The notes beneath the pieces were generated by a model. That model did not search any database. It saw only the letters and a list, made by a program, of their open reading frames with translations, and was not told the DNA's origin. From NCBI GenBank assembly GCA_003224135.1, contig QHYO01000033.1:5933-18619 (forward strand): DNA of 12,687 nucleotides, in the 5' to 3' direction. Below, one piece after another: positions 4,926 to 11,318 of the stretch. This DNA is from Acidobacteriota bacterium (GTDB taxonomy: Bacteria; Acidobacteriota; Terriglobia; Acidiferrales; UBA7541). Numbering within the stretch: the stretch's first letter is position 1; the number at the start of each line of letters is the position of its first letter. The translations under genes were made by a program, and so were the position numbers.

Positions 4926-6110
4926 ATGGCAACAAAAACGCAAACGCTCGGCGTGAACACGCCGGCCACAGGTTTGTCCAACGAAGAAATTCTCCGCTAT
5001 AGCCGCCACCTGATCATGCCGGAAGTCGGCATGGATGGTCAGCTCAAGCTAAAGAACGCGAGGGTACTGTTGATCGGCACCGGAGGGCTCGGGGCGCCGC
5101 TCGGTTTGTATCTGGCTGCGGCGGGAGTGGGAAAACTTGGGCTCGTCGACTTTGACGTGGTCGACTTCACAAACTTGCAGCGCCAGGTAACTTTTGGCAC
5201 CACTGACGTCGGCAAGCACAAGAGCGAAGCTGCTCGTGCGCGGCTCTCGAATCTGAATCCGGACATTGAAATTCAAAGTTTTGAAACGCAGCTCACCAGC
5301 GCAAACGCGCTCGAACTCTTCAAGGACTTCGACATCATCGTCGATGGCACGGACAATTTCCCGACGCGCTATCTCGTCAATGACGCGTGCATTCTGCTCG
5401 GCAAGCCAAATGTCTACGGTTCCATTTTCCGGTTTGAGGGCCAGGCCACGGTTTTCGGCATGCCGGATGGCCCGTGCTACCGGTGCTTATATCCCGAACC
5501 GCCTCCGCCGGGGCTTGTGCCTTCCTGCGCCGAGGGCGGAGTGCTTGGTGTGCTCCCGGGAATTGTCGGCTCGATTCAGGCGATGGAAACGATCAAGCTG
5601 ATTCTTGGCGCGGGTGATAGCCTGGTTGGACGTCTGTTACTGTTCGATGCGCTGGGCATGAAGTTCCGTGAACTGAAGTTGCGCAAGAATCCTGATTGCC
5701 CGATGTGCGGAAAAAATCGCACCATCCATCAGCTGATTGACTACTTCGAATTCTGCGGCGTGCGCGGCGAAGAAGCTCCCGCGCCCGATCTGCAAGTGCC
5801 GGAGATGACGCCTCGCGAACTGAAGGCTCGCCTCGATCGCGGCGACGACCTCTACATTCTCGACGTGCGCGAGCCGCATGAATATCAAATCTGCAACATC
5901 AAGGGTCACTTGCTGCCGCTTGGCGAATTGCCTCGCCGCGTCCACGAACTCGATTCGTCACGCGAGATTGTGGCGCACTGCCGCAGTGGAAAGCGTTCCG
6001 CAGAAGCCGTGGACTTCTTGCGCAAAGCCGGTTTTCGCAAGATCCACAATCTGAAGGGCGGCATCCTGGCCTGGTCTGACGAAGTCGACCCGAGCGTCCC
6101 GAAATACTAG
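4926..6110 (+). CDS. moeZ: E1-like adenylyltransferase/sulfurtransferase, MoeZ type (ThiF-rhodanese fusion)
   Basis: 394 aa. The ThiF/MoeB domain (~18-270) has the ATP-binding GTGGLGAPLG (51-60), Arg86 (NLQRQ), the VDGTDNFPTRY segment (139-149), Cys201 (PSCAEGGVLG) and a structural zinc site from two CxxC pairs (Cys184/Cys187 and Cys258/Cys261). A C-terminal rhodanese domain (~294-390) carries DVREPHEY and active-site Cys352 in HCRSGKRS. It activates the terminal Gly of ThiS/MoaD-fold carriers as an acyl-adenylate and supplies sulfur as a persulfide. In Mycobacterium MoeZ serves both CysO and the molybdopterin carrier, so this protein may have more than one client. The ATG at 4926 is preceded by CAGGGAAGC, a good ribosome-binding site. 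It lies 80 bp after cysO, past a terminator-like hairpin. Confidence 0.95.
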   Translation: MATKTQTLGVNTPATGLSNEEILRYSRHLIMPEVGMDGQLKLKNARVLLIGTGGLGAPLGLYLAAAGVGKLGLVDFDVVDFTNLQRQVTFGTTDVGKHKSEAARARLSNLNPDIEIQSFETQLTSANALELFKDFDIIVDGTDNFPTRYLVNDACILLGKPNVYGSIFRFEGQATVFGMPDGPCYRCLYPEPPPPGLVPSCAEGGVLGVLPGIVGSIQAMETIKLILGAGDSLVGRLLLFDALGMKFRELKLRKNPDCPMCGKNRTIHQLIDYFEFCGVRGEEAPAPDLQVPEMTPRELKARLDRGDDLYILDVREPHEYQICNIKGHLLPLGELPRRVHELDSSREIVAHCRSGKRSAEAVDFLRKAGFRKIHNLKGGILAWSDEVDPSVPKY

Positions 6111-6180
6111 TGTAACGAGGGGCGCTTTCTGCGGGGTTGGTGTTCTCTACTTCGGTTCGCGTCAGTTACGGATTCAAGCT

Positions 6181-6198
6181 ACGCAGCTAACGTTGCGT
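6181..6198. repeat. Small hairpin downstream of moeZ
   Basis: ACGCAGC (6181-6187) pairs with CGTTGCGT's last seven bases (6192-6198) through 7 bp including one G-U, with the 4-nt loop TAAC. No T tract follows closely, so it is not a clear terminator. It sits in the 163-bp gap 6111-6273, which otherwise holds only the CDSH-type gene's ribosome-binding site and possible A+T-rich promoter sequence near 6230-6245. Confidence 0.3.
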
Positions 6199-6273
6199 CG
6201 CGCCAATTCGCACTTTTCCAGGTGTTCAGCTAAGATTTTGTTTAGCCTATGCGTTTCGCGGCTCGGAGACTGC

Positions 6274-6507
6274 ATGCCCGCCACAAAAATCACGATCAAC
6301 AATAATGGCAATATCCGTATCGAAGGCGACTTCGAAATCCTGGACCCGCAAGGCAAAGCATTCGGACTTGCCGGACGCACTGCAATCGGCCTGTGCCGCT
6401 GCGGCCACTCCAAGAACAAGCCATTTTGCGATGGTTCCCACAATGCCGCCGCCTTCAGCGACAACGTCGCTGCCCGCGATTTACCTCCTCCAAAGCCGAA
6501 GATTTAG
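6274..6507 (+). CDS. CDGSH-type [2Fe-2S] iron-sulfur protein
   Basis: 77 aa starting MPATKITINNNGN. It contains the CDGSH signature C-x-C-x8-C-x3-H as Cys41-Arg-Cys43 ... Cys52-Asp-Gly-Ser-His56, within LCRCGHSKNKPFCDGSH. These four residues ligate a [2Fe-2S] cluster in the mitoNEET family. The N-terminal stretch (ITINNNGNIRIEGDFEILDP) is the usual preceding beta-strand region of bacterial single-motif CDGSH proteins. The Pro/Lys-rich tail (PPPKPKI) is probably disordered. No membrane anchor is present, so it is cytoplasmic, probably in electron transfer or Fe-S handling; its partner is unknown. The frame is open from 6193, but GGAG at 6265-6268 five bases before the ATG at 6274 fixes the start. 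It is 163 bp from moeZ and probably a separate unit. Confidence 0.92.
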   Translation: MPATKITINNNGNIRIEGDFEILDPQGKAFGLAGRTAIGLCRCGHSKNKPFCDGSHNAAAFSDNVAARDLPPPKPKI

Positions 6508-6531
6508 CTCTTTCCCGCCTTAGTTCACTGT

Positions 6532-6560
6532 TGAGACTGTCTCAGACTGAGACAGTCTGT
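6532..6560. promoter_or_regulatory. Tandem dyad operator-like element
   Basis: Two 13-bp dyads stand side by side: TGAGAC-T-GTCTCA (6532-6544, perfect) and TGAGAC-A-GTCTGT (6548-6560, two mismatches in the right arm), separated by GAC, with centres 16 bp apart. Together they also create a perfect 25-bp inverted repeat with 12-bp arms, 6534-6545 and 6547-6558, around A6546. It lies 25 bp after the CDGSH stop and about 240 bp before the GGDEF gene. No T tract follows, so operator or enhancer sites are favoured over a terminator. The binding protein is unknown. Confidence 0.5.
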
Positions 6561-6566
6561 TCCGCG

Positions 6567-6586
6567 GTGTTCAAAAGTGTCCAAAG
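6567..6586. repeat. Tandem 10-bp direct repeat
   Basis: GTGTTCAAAA (6567-6576) is followed immediately by GTGTCCAAAG (6577-6586), two helical-turn-spaced near-copies just after the dyad element. They could be part of the same regulatory region of the 291-bp gap 6508-6798 or coincidence. Further along the gap are A+T-rich TATAAG and TATCAT hexamers (~6701-6720) that could be -10 elements without convincing -35 partners. Confidence 0.25.
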
Positions 6587-6798
6587 TCCACGTAACTCTC
6601 AGGGAACAAATACCCTTAATCTGCAGGGGTACTCTAGATTCTCTGATTCTCACCGTCTCGCTCCTGCGATTCGCAAATCTCGATGTTCTGGCATTGTTTG
6701 TATAAGTACCTTTTTATCATGGACATACAGCCACAGCCAGAGGGCTGAAATCGGTCATTAGCGTGCATTTACCGTGACTTGCTGGGTTTTGTCGGGCA

Positions 6799-8127
6799 TT
6801 GGGGGTTTTCTTGGGCAGTTGGTCCAAAATCACTGGCACTCTTCAGAAGCGCCCTTCTTTGGCGTGGGCGGGCGCAGTCTCACTGGGAGCGATTTTGTTC
6901 CTGGCAGGGCTGTCGTATCTCCGCATGGCTGGATTCTCGGGCAGCTATCAGACGTATCTCTATGTTGAAGTCGGCGGCACACTTCTCAGCTTTTGTTACG
7001 CGGCCAATGCTCTGGTTCGTTTTCGCGGTACACATGATCGCACCGCGCTCATTCTTTCGTTCGGCTTCGTGTTGTCCGGCCTGATTGAGACGGTCGGCTA
7101 CTTCCAGTTCAATCACATTCTCCACCTTGGCGGCGCGGCGCTTCACATTCCGCTCGGCTGGATGGTCAGCCGAACTTTGCTCGCGGTTCTTCTGCTAGCG
7201 GCAATCGGAGTGGAGAAGTACACCCCCACCGCTCGTCAGCCCAGCAAAGAAATTGCCGTTGCCCTCCTGGTCGTTGCACTGGCTGCGTATGCGACGAGCG
7301 CCGCGTTCCTTGCTGCGCCTTCGGCGCCGACTGCACATCCTTCACAAATACTGTCTCGCGTGTGGGACCTGCTTCCCGCGTTTTTATTTCTTGCCGCAGC
7401 TGTGGCGTTCTTTCTTCGCATCAAGCAGGACGAGAAGTCCGCTTCCGTTTACGACTACTCGCTTTTTGTGGTCGCTTCCCTGAATGTCGTCTGCCACATC
7501 GCTGCCACATTCTCCCGCCATCTTCTTGACGGGCCGTTCTTCCTCGCGGAGCTCAGCAAAACCGCGAGCTACGTCGTCATGCTGCTCGGAGCTTTGTTGG
7601 ATCAGGCGCGCTTGTTTGATCAGGTGCGCACGCTTGCTGTCAGCGATTCTCTGACCGGCCTCGCGAATTACCGCCGGCTGCTGAGCGTAATCGAAGCGGA
7701 GCTCGATCGTTCGCGGCGCACGCAGCGCCCGTTCAGCGTGGTGCTCTTTGACATGGATGGCCTGAAAGCGATCAATGATCAGTATGGCCATCTAACGGGC
7801 AGCCGCGCGCTTGTGCGCCTCGGGAAAATTCTCCGCAATCATTGCCGCGCGATTGACACGGCTGCGCGCTATGGCGGAGATGAATTTGCCATCGTTTTTC
7901 CCGAAGCCGATTCGGATATCGCCACACGCATCGTCAACCGCATTCACGAAAAAATGTCGTCCGAAGCCGAAGCGCCTCCCCTTTCCGCCAGCGCAGGCAC
8001 GGCTTCTTATCCTGTCGATGGCGATACCCCCGAAAAGCTGCTCGCTGCCGCGGATCGCGCTCTTTATCGCATGAAGCACCGAAGCAGCAGTATCAAAAAT
8101 CTCTCGCGCATCGCCGCGTGCCTCTGA
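6799..8127 (+). CDS. Membrane-bound diguanylate cyclase (multi-TM sensor + GGDEF)
   Basis: 442 aa. About eight hydrophobic segments cover residues ~22-268 (for example SLGAILFLAGLSYL, ALILSFGFVLSGLIETVGYF, LLAVLLLAAIGVE, EIAVALLVVALAAY, LLPAFLFLAAAVAFFL, ASYVVMLLGALL), forming an unnamed 7-8TM sensor of MASE-like layout. A short helix (LDQARLFDQVRTLAVSD) links to the GGDEF domain. Catalytic features are intact: DSLTGLAN (283-290), Asp318 in LFDMDGLK and the signature GGDEF (359-363). An inhibitory I-site RAID (350-353) lies exactly five residues before it, so product feedback is expected. It makes c-di-GMP from two GTP at the inner membrane. The start is weak: an in-frame stop lies at 6775-6777, TTG 6799 is the first candidate, and TTG 6811 with GGGGG five bases upstream is an alternative. 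A PilZ gene follows after 15 bp. Confidence 0.92.
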   Translation: MGVFLGSWSKITGTLQKRPSLAWAGAVSLGAILFLAGLSYLRMAGFSGSYQTYLYVEVGGTLLSFCYAANALVRFRGTHDRTALILSFGFVLSGLIETVGYFQFNHILHLGGAALHIPLGWMVSRTLLAVLLLAAIGVEKYTPTARQPSKEIAVALLVVALAAYATSAAFLAAPSAPTAHPSQILSRVWDLLPAFLFLAAAVAFFLRIKQDEKSASVYDYSLFVVASLNVVCHIAATFSRHLLDGPFFLAELSKTASYVVMLLGALLDQARLFDQVRTLAVSDSLTGLANYRRLLSVIEAELDRSRRTQRPFSVVLFDMDGLKAINDQYGHLTGSRALVRLGKILRNHCRAIDTAARYGGDEFAIVFPEADSDIATRIVNRIHEKMSSEAEAPPLSASAGTASYPVDGDTPEKLLAAADRALYRMKHRSSSIKNLSRIAACL

Positions 8128-8142
8128 GGATCGGACCAGCCA

Positions 8143-8466
8143 ATGACCAAATTCCCCAATCAGGTCCATCCCTTCCACCGCGCCGAGCGTCGCAGCCCGA
8201 TGGAAATTGGCGTGTATCTCGAAGGCAACCGGCAAGCGCCCGGTGCCGAATCCACATTCACGGAAAATGTCAGCGAACGAGGGGCGCGCGTTGTCAGTTC
8301 GCGGCGCTGGGAGCCCAACGACCGGCTTACCCTGGTTTCGCGTTCCGGAGAGTTTCGTTCCTCGGCCCGGGTGGCTTACTGCCAACCGATGCAAGGCGAC
8401 GGCTTTGCCGTCGGCGTGGAGTTTCTCGAGCCGCGAGGACGATGGGTTGTTCAAAATGCCAGATAG
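8143..8466 (+). CDS. PilZ-domain c-di-GMP receptor downstream of the diguanylate cyclase
   Basis: 107 aa single PilZ domain. It has RxxxR (Arg13 and Arg17 in HRAERRSPM), N-x-S-x-x-G (Asn42-Val-Ser-Glu-Arg-Gly47) and the terminal barrel strand GFAVGVEFLEP (~87-97). Asn replaces Asp in the second motif, which is an accepted variant. The gene starts 15 bp after the GGDEF stop, so it is almost certainly co-transcribed, making a local producer-receptor pair. Its N-terminal MTKFPNQVHPFH is a short extension before the motif. It ends 90 bp before the stop of the convergent glycosyltransferase gene. Output of the pair is unknown; a role in the surface glycan made by the adjacent glycosyltransferases is speculation from position only. 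Confidence 0.9.
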   Translation: MTKFPNQVHPFHRAERRSPMEIGVYLEGNRQAPGAESTFTENVSERGARVVSSRRWEPNDRLTLVSRSGEFRSSARVAYCQPMQGDGFAVGVEFLEPRGRWVVQNAR

Positions 8467-8470
8467 CTTG

Positions 8471-8520
8471 GCCGAACGGCGCAGCGGAAGGGAGACCCGC
8501 TTGGCGTTTCGCTTTTCGGC
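8471..8520. repeat. Nested inverted repeats in a convergent intergenic gap
   Basis: GCCGAA (8471-8476) / TTCGGC (8515-8520) encloses AGCGG (8483-8487) / CCGCT (8497-8501). The element lies between the convergent ends of the PilZ gene (8466) and the glycosyltransferase gene (8557). There is no T tract on either side, so a bidirectional terminator is possible but unproven. Confidence 0.25.
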
Positions 8521-8556
8521 ATACAAGTATTCGTCTGATGCTCTCCTGAACAGCTT

Positions 8557-9636
8557 TCAATTGCAGACTTGGCGGTAGAGACGCAGTGTTTCGTCCACCA
8601 TTTGGTCTGCGGAAAAAATTCTTTCTATTCTAAGTCGCCCCGCGGTGCCCAGCTCAGCAGCGAATCCGCTGTTGTTGAGAATACTTCGAACCGCCGCCGA
8701 CAGCGCCTGCGGGTTTCGTGGTTCCACTTGTAACCCGCTCTTGCCGTCTTCTACGATTTCACCCAGTGCGCAGCCCAAGTAGGTAACCGACGGCACGCCG
8801 TGCGCCATCGCGGCCAGCAGCGAAGTGCCGAGCCCTTCAAACAGCGCGGGAAAAACAAACACATCGATTGCTCGGTAGACGGATTCGATATCGCGGACGA
8901 ACCCCGCAAAAATCACTGCGTCCTCTAGGTTCAACTCTTCTGTCAGCGCTTCCAGTTGCGGACGATACGCTCCATCTCCCGCCAGCAACAACTTGCAATC
9001 AGGAAACTCGGCACGAAGATTCGCCAGCACGCGAATCACCCATTCCTGTCCCTTGTCCTGCAACAAAACACCAACGCATCCCAGAAGTTGTTGGTTCTCG
9101 CCAACTCCCCAGCGAGCGCGGGCTTCTTGCCGCATCTTCGCGCTGACAGGCTCTGGAATGGCAACGCCTTCGTAAATCACCGTTAATTTTTCTGACGGCG
9201 CTCCCGAAGCGATAGCTTGCTCGGCTACCCAATGGGAATTGGCGATGATTCCCGCGGCCGCGTCAAATCGCGCTCGCGAAAAATAATTTCGTCCAAGCGG
9301 ATATCCCACTCGTCGCGAAACCAGCAAGGGAACTTGCCGATGCGCCCTTGAAAGCCATGCCGCGGTCAGCGCATGCGATTCGTTCACGTGGACCAGGTCG
9401 AATCGGCCGTCTCTCATGAGTCTTCGCATCATCGCAGCCGCTGGCAGCCGCAATTTGCCTCTCGACGTGTAGTGCACGCAAATCCCCGCTTTCGAAGCGC
9501 GATGGCCCAGCGAAGATCCCTTCGCCGTGTGCACTTCCGCCGCGTGCCCTCTTTCGTAGAGGCCCTTCAGCAACAAGAAAAATTGGTTTTGCCCGCCGCG
9601 CCATTCCTGCTCCAGATCCACCAGCAGCGGAATCAT
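8557..9636 (-). CDS. GT4-family glycosyltransferase (GT-B fold)
   Basis: 359 aa starting MIPLLVDLEQEWRGGQNQF. The N-terminal acceptor domain has a Gly-rich loop (EWRGGQNQ) and a HVNESHAL region. The C-terminal donor domain shows the usual GT4 order: GCVGVLLQDKGQEW (~186-199), LLLAGDGAYRPQLE (~216-229), VIFAGFVRDIESVYRAIDVFVFPALFEGLGTS (241-272, split by function into the strand, turn and Glu267 motif) and EIVEDGKSGLQVEP (~293-306). It should transfer a sugar from a nucleotide donor to a cell-envelope glycan, perhaps LPS core. In the E-x7-E motif the first Glu is Glu267 but the second position is Ala275. The frame extends to 9810, but ATG 9636 gives the right N-terminus, overlaps the upstream GT2 stop as ATGA, and follows GGCGGAACG. 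Confidence 0.88.
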   Translation of the reverse strand: MIPLLVDLEQEWRGGQNQFFLLLKGLYERGHAAEVHTAKGSSLGHRASKAGICVHYTSRGKLRLPAAAMMRRLMRDGRFDLVHVNESHALTAAWLSRAHRQVPLLVSRRVGYPLGRNYFSRARFDAAAGIIANSHWVAEQAIASGAPSEKLTVIYEGVAIPEPVSAKMRQEARARWGVGENQQLLGCVGVLLQDKGQEWVIRVLANLRAEFPDCKLLLAGDGAYRPQLEALTEELNLEDAVIFAGFVRDIESVYRAIDVFVFPALFEGLGTSLLAAMAHGVPSVTYLGCALGEIVEDGKSGLQVEPRNPQALSAAVRSILNNSGFAAELGTAGRLRIERIFSADQMVDETLRLYRQVCN

Positions 9637-10406
9637 CGTTCCGCCCGCACGGCATCCTTCTGCGCCGCGATCAATTTCCCCAGCTTTTCGTATTTCAAAC
9701 GAACCGTCCGCGCCGCCATTCGCGAGATCAACGCTCCGCGATGTCCATCCAAAAATCCTCCGCGCAAAATAAAATTCTGAAAGAAGCTCCAGGGAGTAGC
9801 CAGCCACCACGCTCCGCGCCAGTGCCTTTTTCCCGCTGCAAACATCTGCTGCGCGGCAAGAGCGGAATACCGTTCCACGTTAGCTTCATGTTCACCAAAA
9901 TCGCGGATCGTATAGTGGAGAAGATCGCCCGCAAGCCGCCCGCAAGGACCGGAGAACTGCAAAGTCTCATGCAAGCTGCCTGCGAATTGCGCAATGCCTT
10001 TGCGGTACAAGCGCTTCTTGAAGTCGGGATACCAGCCGGAGTGTTTAATCCATGCGCCCAGGTACCAGGTTCTTCGTGCCACTTCATACACGTTGAATTG
10101 CGCGCTCCGCTTTTTCCAGTCCACGATTGATGTCTGCAGTGCGCTGCTCAGCTCTTCGTCTGCGTCGAGCGACAAAATCCAGTCCGTTCGTGTCAATGAC
10201 GCCGCATAGTTTTTCTGGTCCGAATAGTTCGTCCATTTGCGGAAATGAAATGCCGCGCCGTGTTCCCGCGCAACGGCTTCCGTACCGTCCGTGCTTCCAG
10301 AATCCACAATGATGATTTCATCAGCAATTCCTAGCAAAGATGCCAGTGTGCGGGGCAGGTTGTGTTCTTCGTTCAGTGTAATCAGGCACGCGGAGAGGCG
10401 ATTCAT
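9633..10406 (-). CDS. GT2-family glycosyltransferase, WaaE/KdtX-like
   Basis: 257 aa, GT-A fold. The N-terminus SACLITLNEEHNLPRTL is the classical GT2 start. Then come IIIVDSGSTDGT (31-42, nucleotide-binding), a FRKWTNYSDQKNYA segment, and the metal-binding DxD as Asp81-Ala-Asp83-Glu84 in LSLDADEE. WYPDFKKRLYRKG (125-137) and LHETLQF (145-151) match the pattern of the WaaE/KdtX subgroup, which adds a hexose to LPS inner-core heptose. A Trp/Arg-rich C-terminal region (HWRGAWWLATPWSFFQNFIL) is probably membrane-associated. It is the first gene of a two-gene unit with the GT4 gene; the junction is a 4-bp ATGA overlap, implying translational coupling. The exact acceptor is not deducible. The ATG at 10406 lacks a strong Shine-Dalgarno. 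Confidence 0.9.
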   Translation of the reverse strand: MNRLSACLITLNEEHNLPRTLASLLGIADEIIIVDSGSTDGTEAVAREHGAAFHFRKWTNYSDQKNYAASLTRTDWILSLDADEELSSALQTSIVDWKKRSAQFNVYEVARRTWYLGAWIKHSGWYPDFKKRLYRKGIAQFAGSLHETLQFSGPCGRLAGDLLHYTIRDFGEHEANVERYSALAAQQMFAAGKRHWRGAWWLATPWSFFQNFILRGGFLDGHRGALISRMAARTVRLKYEKLGKLIAAQKDAVRAER

Positions 10407-10511
10407 AGCGCGGGCGTCTCAGAAGAATCCACTAGAAGTATCGCACAAACCTTGTGATGCGTTCTCCTCCGGCCTCGGGCTCTGTGATAGCATTGGAGTT
10501 TAATCAACCTT

Positions 10512-10517
10512 GAGGAG
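10512..10517 (+). promoter_or_regulatory. Strong ribosome-binding site fixing a GTG start
   Basis: GAGGAG lies seven bases before the GTG at 10525. A frame-open TTG at 10510 overlaps it and is therefore rejected. The 118-bp divergent gap (10407-10524) must hold promoters for both directions; TGTGATAGCAT just upstream may be an extended -10, but no convincing -35 is visible. Confidence 0.65.
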
Positions 10518-10524
10518 AAGAAGC

Positions 10525-11247
10525 GTGCCCGATCATCTTTCGCGCAAGGAACTCAAGCAGGACAAGATCCGCGAATCCCTTGAGCACGGCGCGGAAGCAG
10601 TCTATTCACACAGCCAGGCTGCGGCAATTCTGGTTGGGGTTGTGCTGGCAGTGGTACTGATCTACGGCGGCTGGAAATTTTACTCCGATCGTCAAACTGT
10701 CCTGGCCTCCGCCGCTCTCGATGAGGCCATGAAGGTTTACAACGCGCCCATTCGCCAGCCGAACGTGCCGGTCGAAGCTGGCGAGGTAACGTACGCCGAT
10801 AATCTGGTCCGCGCGCAGGAAGCTTCGCAAAAATTCGCGGCGATCGCCGACAAGTACTCCAGCACGAGTCCCGGCAAGCTGGCTCGCTACTATCAGGCGC
10901 TCACGTTACTCGATCTTGAAAAACAAAATCAGGCGCTCGAATCGTTGAAGAAAATTGTTGGCGGCAGCGACAAGGAACTCTCCGCGATGGCTCAGTACCA
11001 GATAGCCACAATCTACGCGCGTACCGGTAAGATCGACGACGCCATCAAAACCTATCGTGCCGTTGCCGACCTAAGATCTGCTCTCGTCCCGCGGCCGCTC
11101 GTCCTGCTCGAACTCGCCGATCTCTTGCGCCAAAAGAATCCGGCCGAAGCCATCACGCTCTATCAGCAAATCAAGAAGGACTATCCGAGTCCCGCGGTTA
11201 CCGAACGCGCCGACCGCGGCCTGGATTTGCTCGCTTCTAAGTCTTGA
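10525..11247 (+). CDS. Membrane-anchored TPR protein, YfgM-like
   Basis: 240 aa from the GTG at 10525. It has a charged N-terminus (SRKELKQDKIRESLEHG, residues 6-22), a single transmembrane helix at ~32-49 (AAAILVGVVLAVVLIYGG), and a helical region with TPR-like repeats, including AMAQYQIATIYARTGKIDDAIKTYRAV (154-180, cited in part) and LADLLRQKNPAEAITLYQQI (197-216). The order cytoplasmic tail, one TM helix, extracytoplasmic TPR domain is that of YfgM, an ancillary SecYEG/periplasmic chaperone protein in Enterobacteria. YfgM is usually next to bamB and hisS, which are not here, so the assignment rests on architecture. It is divergent from the glycosyltransferase pair and is followed 71 bp later by the dGTPase-like gene. 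Confidence 0.82.
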   Translation: MPDHLSRKELKQDKIRESLEHGAEAVYSHSQAAAILVGVVLAVVLIYGGWKFYSDRQTVLASAALDEAMKVYNAPIRQPNVPVEAGEVTYADNLVRAQEASQKFAAIADKYSSTSPGKLARYYQALTLLDLEKQNQALESLKKIVGGSDKELSAMAQYQIATIYARTGKIDDAIKTYRAVADLRSALVPRPLVLLELADLLRQKNPAEAITLYQQIKKDYPSPAVTERADRGLDLLASKS

Positions 11248-11264
11248 CGCTCTTCTAAAGCGTC
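11246..11264 (+). repeat. Hairpin at the end of the TPR gene
   Basis: GACGCT (11246-11251) / AGCGTC (11259-11264), a perfect 6-bp stem with a 7-nt loop that begins within the TPR gene stop codon. No T tract follows, so read-through into the dGTPase-like gene is likely. Nothing else is seen in the gap 11248-11318. Confidence 0.25.
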
Positions 11265-11318
11265 CTCTGCGCGACGGAGCGGACCATCCCGAATCCCTCC
11301 CTACTTTCGAATTTGGCA

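Noticed and set aside
6690..6706. Possible sigma-54 promoter TGGCATTGTTTG upstream of the GGDEF gene
   Set aside because: The GG is not followed ten bases later by GC, which is the essential -24/-12 spacing.
6508..6798. Possible c-di-GMP riboswitch upstream of the GGDEF/PilZ operon
   Set aside because: I could not find the conserved GEMM core or its two-helix layout; only the dyad, direct repeats and a small hairpin (CAGCC 6734-6738 / GGCTG 6743-6747) are visible.
7792..8526. Long minus-strand open frame (about 244 codons) across the GGDEF/PilZ region
   Set aside because: It lies antisense to two genes with complete domain motifs, shows no recognisable domain, and is explained by G+C-rich codon bias.
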